Shown here: in pieces, positions 4,731-5,440 of the stretch
Position numbering within the stretch: position 1 is the stretch's first letter
Layout of the letters: every line of letters starts with the position of its first letter
Assembly: GCA_009775375.1 (NCBI GenBank)
Contig: VSPO01000157.1
Coordinates: forward strand, 1-5,440
Direction: 5' to 3'
DNA length: 5,440 nt
From: Muribaculaceae bacterium
Lineage (GTDB): Bacteria; Bacteroidota; Bacteroidia; Bacteroidales; Muribaculaceae
Made by a program: the position numbers and the translations under genes
Notes under the pieces: model-generated
Database searches by the model: none
Seen by the model: only the letters and a program-made list of their open reading frames with translations
Told to the model about the DNA's origin: nothing

Positions 4731-5405
4731 ATGGAGGAATTTACCGGAAAGGATGTCTGGGACACGGCCTCCTTCTTCCGCATAAGCACTGAGCTTGCCC
4801 GCAAGGTCTGGGAAGGAACCGCATTCTACGACCCGATAGCCGACACCTTCCGAGAACAGGCCGCCCTGCTTAAAGGCGATGTCGCCAAGCATATGGCCGA
4901 AATCGAAAAATGGATCACCAAGGAGGAGGACCGCATCAGAGGCTTCCCCGGCTACGACGGCATCGAGCCTTTCATAGCCAGTGCGCAGGACACCGTGAAG
5001 ATGATGAAAGAACACATGACGATAAGACAACAGAAGAAAGAGTCCGAAAGCATCACCGGCATACTCGGCCAGTTCGAGGCCATGAAGGAGCGACACCCCG
5101 ACGCGATTCTGCTGTTCCGTGTCGGCAACACCTACCAGTCTTTCAAGGAGGATGCCGTCAAGGCCACGGCCATACTCGGTATAGAGGCTAAAGACAAGCT
5201 GGTTGACAGCAGGGAGGTCAAGGCAACGTCCTTTCCCCACCATGCCCTCGACACCTATCTTCCCAGACTCGTCCGCGCCGGAATGCGCGTCGCCATCTGC
5301 GAGCAGCTTGAAAAGCCGCTGCAAAAGAAAGCCGGGAAATCAGAATCACAACCAAATAATGAAGGTTCATCCGAAAAATGGAGTGATGGCATGGTGTCGG
5401 CATAA
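4731..5405 (+). CDS. MutS mismatch-recognition-domain-like protein of a mobile element
   Basis: This 224-residue protein has two parts. Residues 1-108 are mostly helical and charged and match nothing I know. Residues 112-196 resemble the N-terminal domain I of MutS: FEAMKERHPDAILLFRVGN (115-133), then FPHHALDTYLPRLVRAGMRV (168-187) and AICEQLEKP (188-196), which mirror the MutS HALdtYL and VAICEQ motifs. In MutS a Phe-X-Glu triplet after FRxGD inserts at the mismatch; here it is Thr134-Tyr135-Gln136, so mismatch sensing by that route is lost. The ATPase and clamp domains are absent. The tail from 197 is low in complexity. The ATG at 4731 is chosen, but a GTG at 4725 overlapping the upstream stop would add two residues. 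It is probably a DNA-binding accessory of the element. Confidence 0.8.
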   Translation: MEEFTGKDVWDTASFFRISTELARKVWEGTAFYDPIADTFREQAALLKGDVAKHMAEIEKWITKEEDRIRGFPGYDGIEPFIASAQDTVKMMKEHMTIRQQKKESESITGILGQFEAMKERHPDAILLFRVGNTYQSFKEDAVKATAILGIEAKDKLVDSREVKATSFPHHALDTYLPRLVRAGMRVAICEQLEKPLQKKAGKSESQPNNEGSSEKWSDGMVSA

Positions 5406-5440
5406 CAAATAAGGAAACCGGGGATTCCGTTGATATTTAA

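Larger units (their letters stand above)
3186..5440. mobile_element. Probable segment of a Bacteroidales integrative and conjugative element
   Basis: The three genes here (glucosaminidase, DUF4099/DUF3945-type, MutS-domain-I-like) are families I associate with CTnDOT-like elements. The last plus-strand gene ends at 5405, and the remaining 35 nt show no gene start, so the element probably continues to the right. No integrase, relaxase or tra gene is in the window and no element end is proven. The left boundary is unknown: the redox operon, radical SAM gene and 2476-3060 gene could be cargo or chromosome. Confidence 0.4.

Noticed and set aside
4575..5324. Long 249-codon antisense open frame
   Set aside because: It mirrors the high-GC codon pattern of the two well-supported plus-strand genes and shows no recognisable protein family.

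Overview
The window looks like accessory DNA of a Bacteroidales (Bacteroidota) bacterium. Three things point there. Promoters match the Bacteroides-type -7 element TAnnTTTG, in places with a TTG-like -33 element about 20 nt upstream. Start codons lack Shine-Dalgarno sequences. The right-hand genes are DUF4099/DUF3945-type and MutS-domain-I-like proteins, families I associate with Bacteroidales integrative and conjugative elements (ICEs). I cannot name the species.

Left part (77-1202, minus strand): a tight three-gene operon of an HxlR-family regulator with an N-terminal cysteine, a 66-residue 4-oxalocrotonate tautomerase-like enzyme, and a flavodoxin-fold protein with a compact four-cysteine motif typical of iron-sulfur flavoproteins. 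It reads as a small redox or electrophile-response cassette. Positions 1-76 are AT-rich and I see no gene in them.

Middle (1203-2475): a radical SAM protein (1338-2231) is transcribed divergently from the operon. The gap holds an almost perfectly symmetric pair of face-to-face promoters. Between the radical SAM stop codon and the next gene, which is convergent, lie 244 nt with no convincing protein gene. This stretch has its own promoter-like sequence, a series of nested helices and a terminator-like end, so it may encode a small structured RNA of about 205 nt.

2476-3060 (minus): a protein of uncertain function that looks like a ThiF/HesA (E1-like) fold without the nucleotide-binding loop or catalytic cysteines. 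It has its own -7 element, which also matches the core of CTnDOT-type attachment sites.

Right part (3186-5440): a secreted glucosaminidase on the minus strand is divergent from a plus-strand operon of a DUF4099/DUF3945-type protein and a MutS mismatch-domain-like protein. A perfect 13-bp inverted repeat carrying two face-to-face -7 elements lies between them. Together they suggest an ICE segment: a peptidoglycan-cutting enzyme that may help conjugation, and DNA-processing accessory proteins of the kind found near topoisomerase genes. No integrase, relaxase, tra gene, rRNA, tRNA or CRISPR array is visible.
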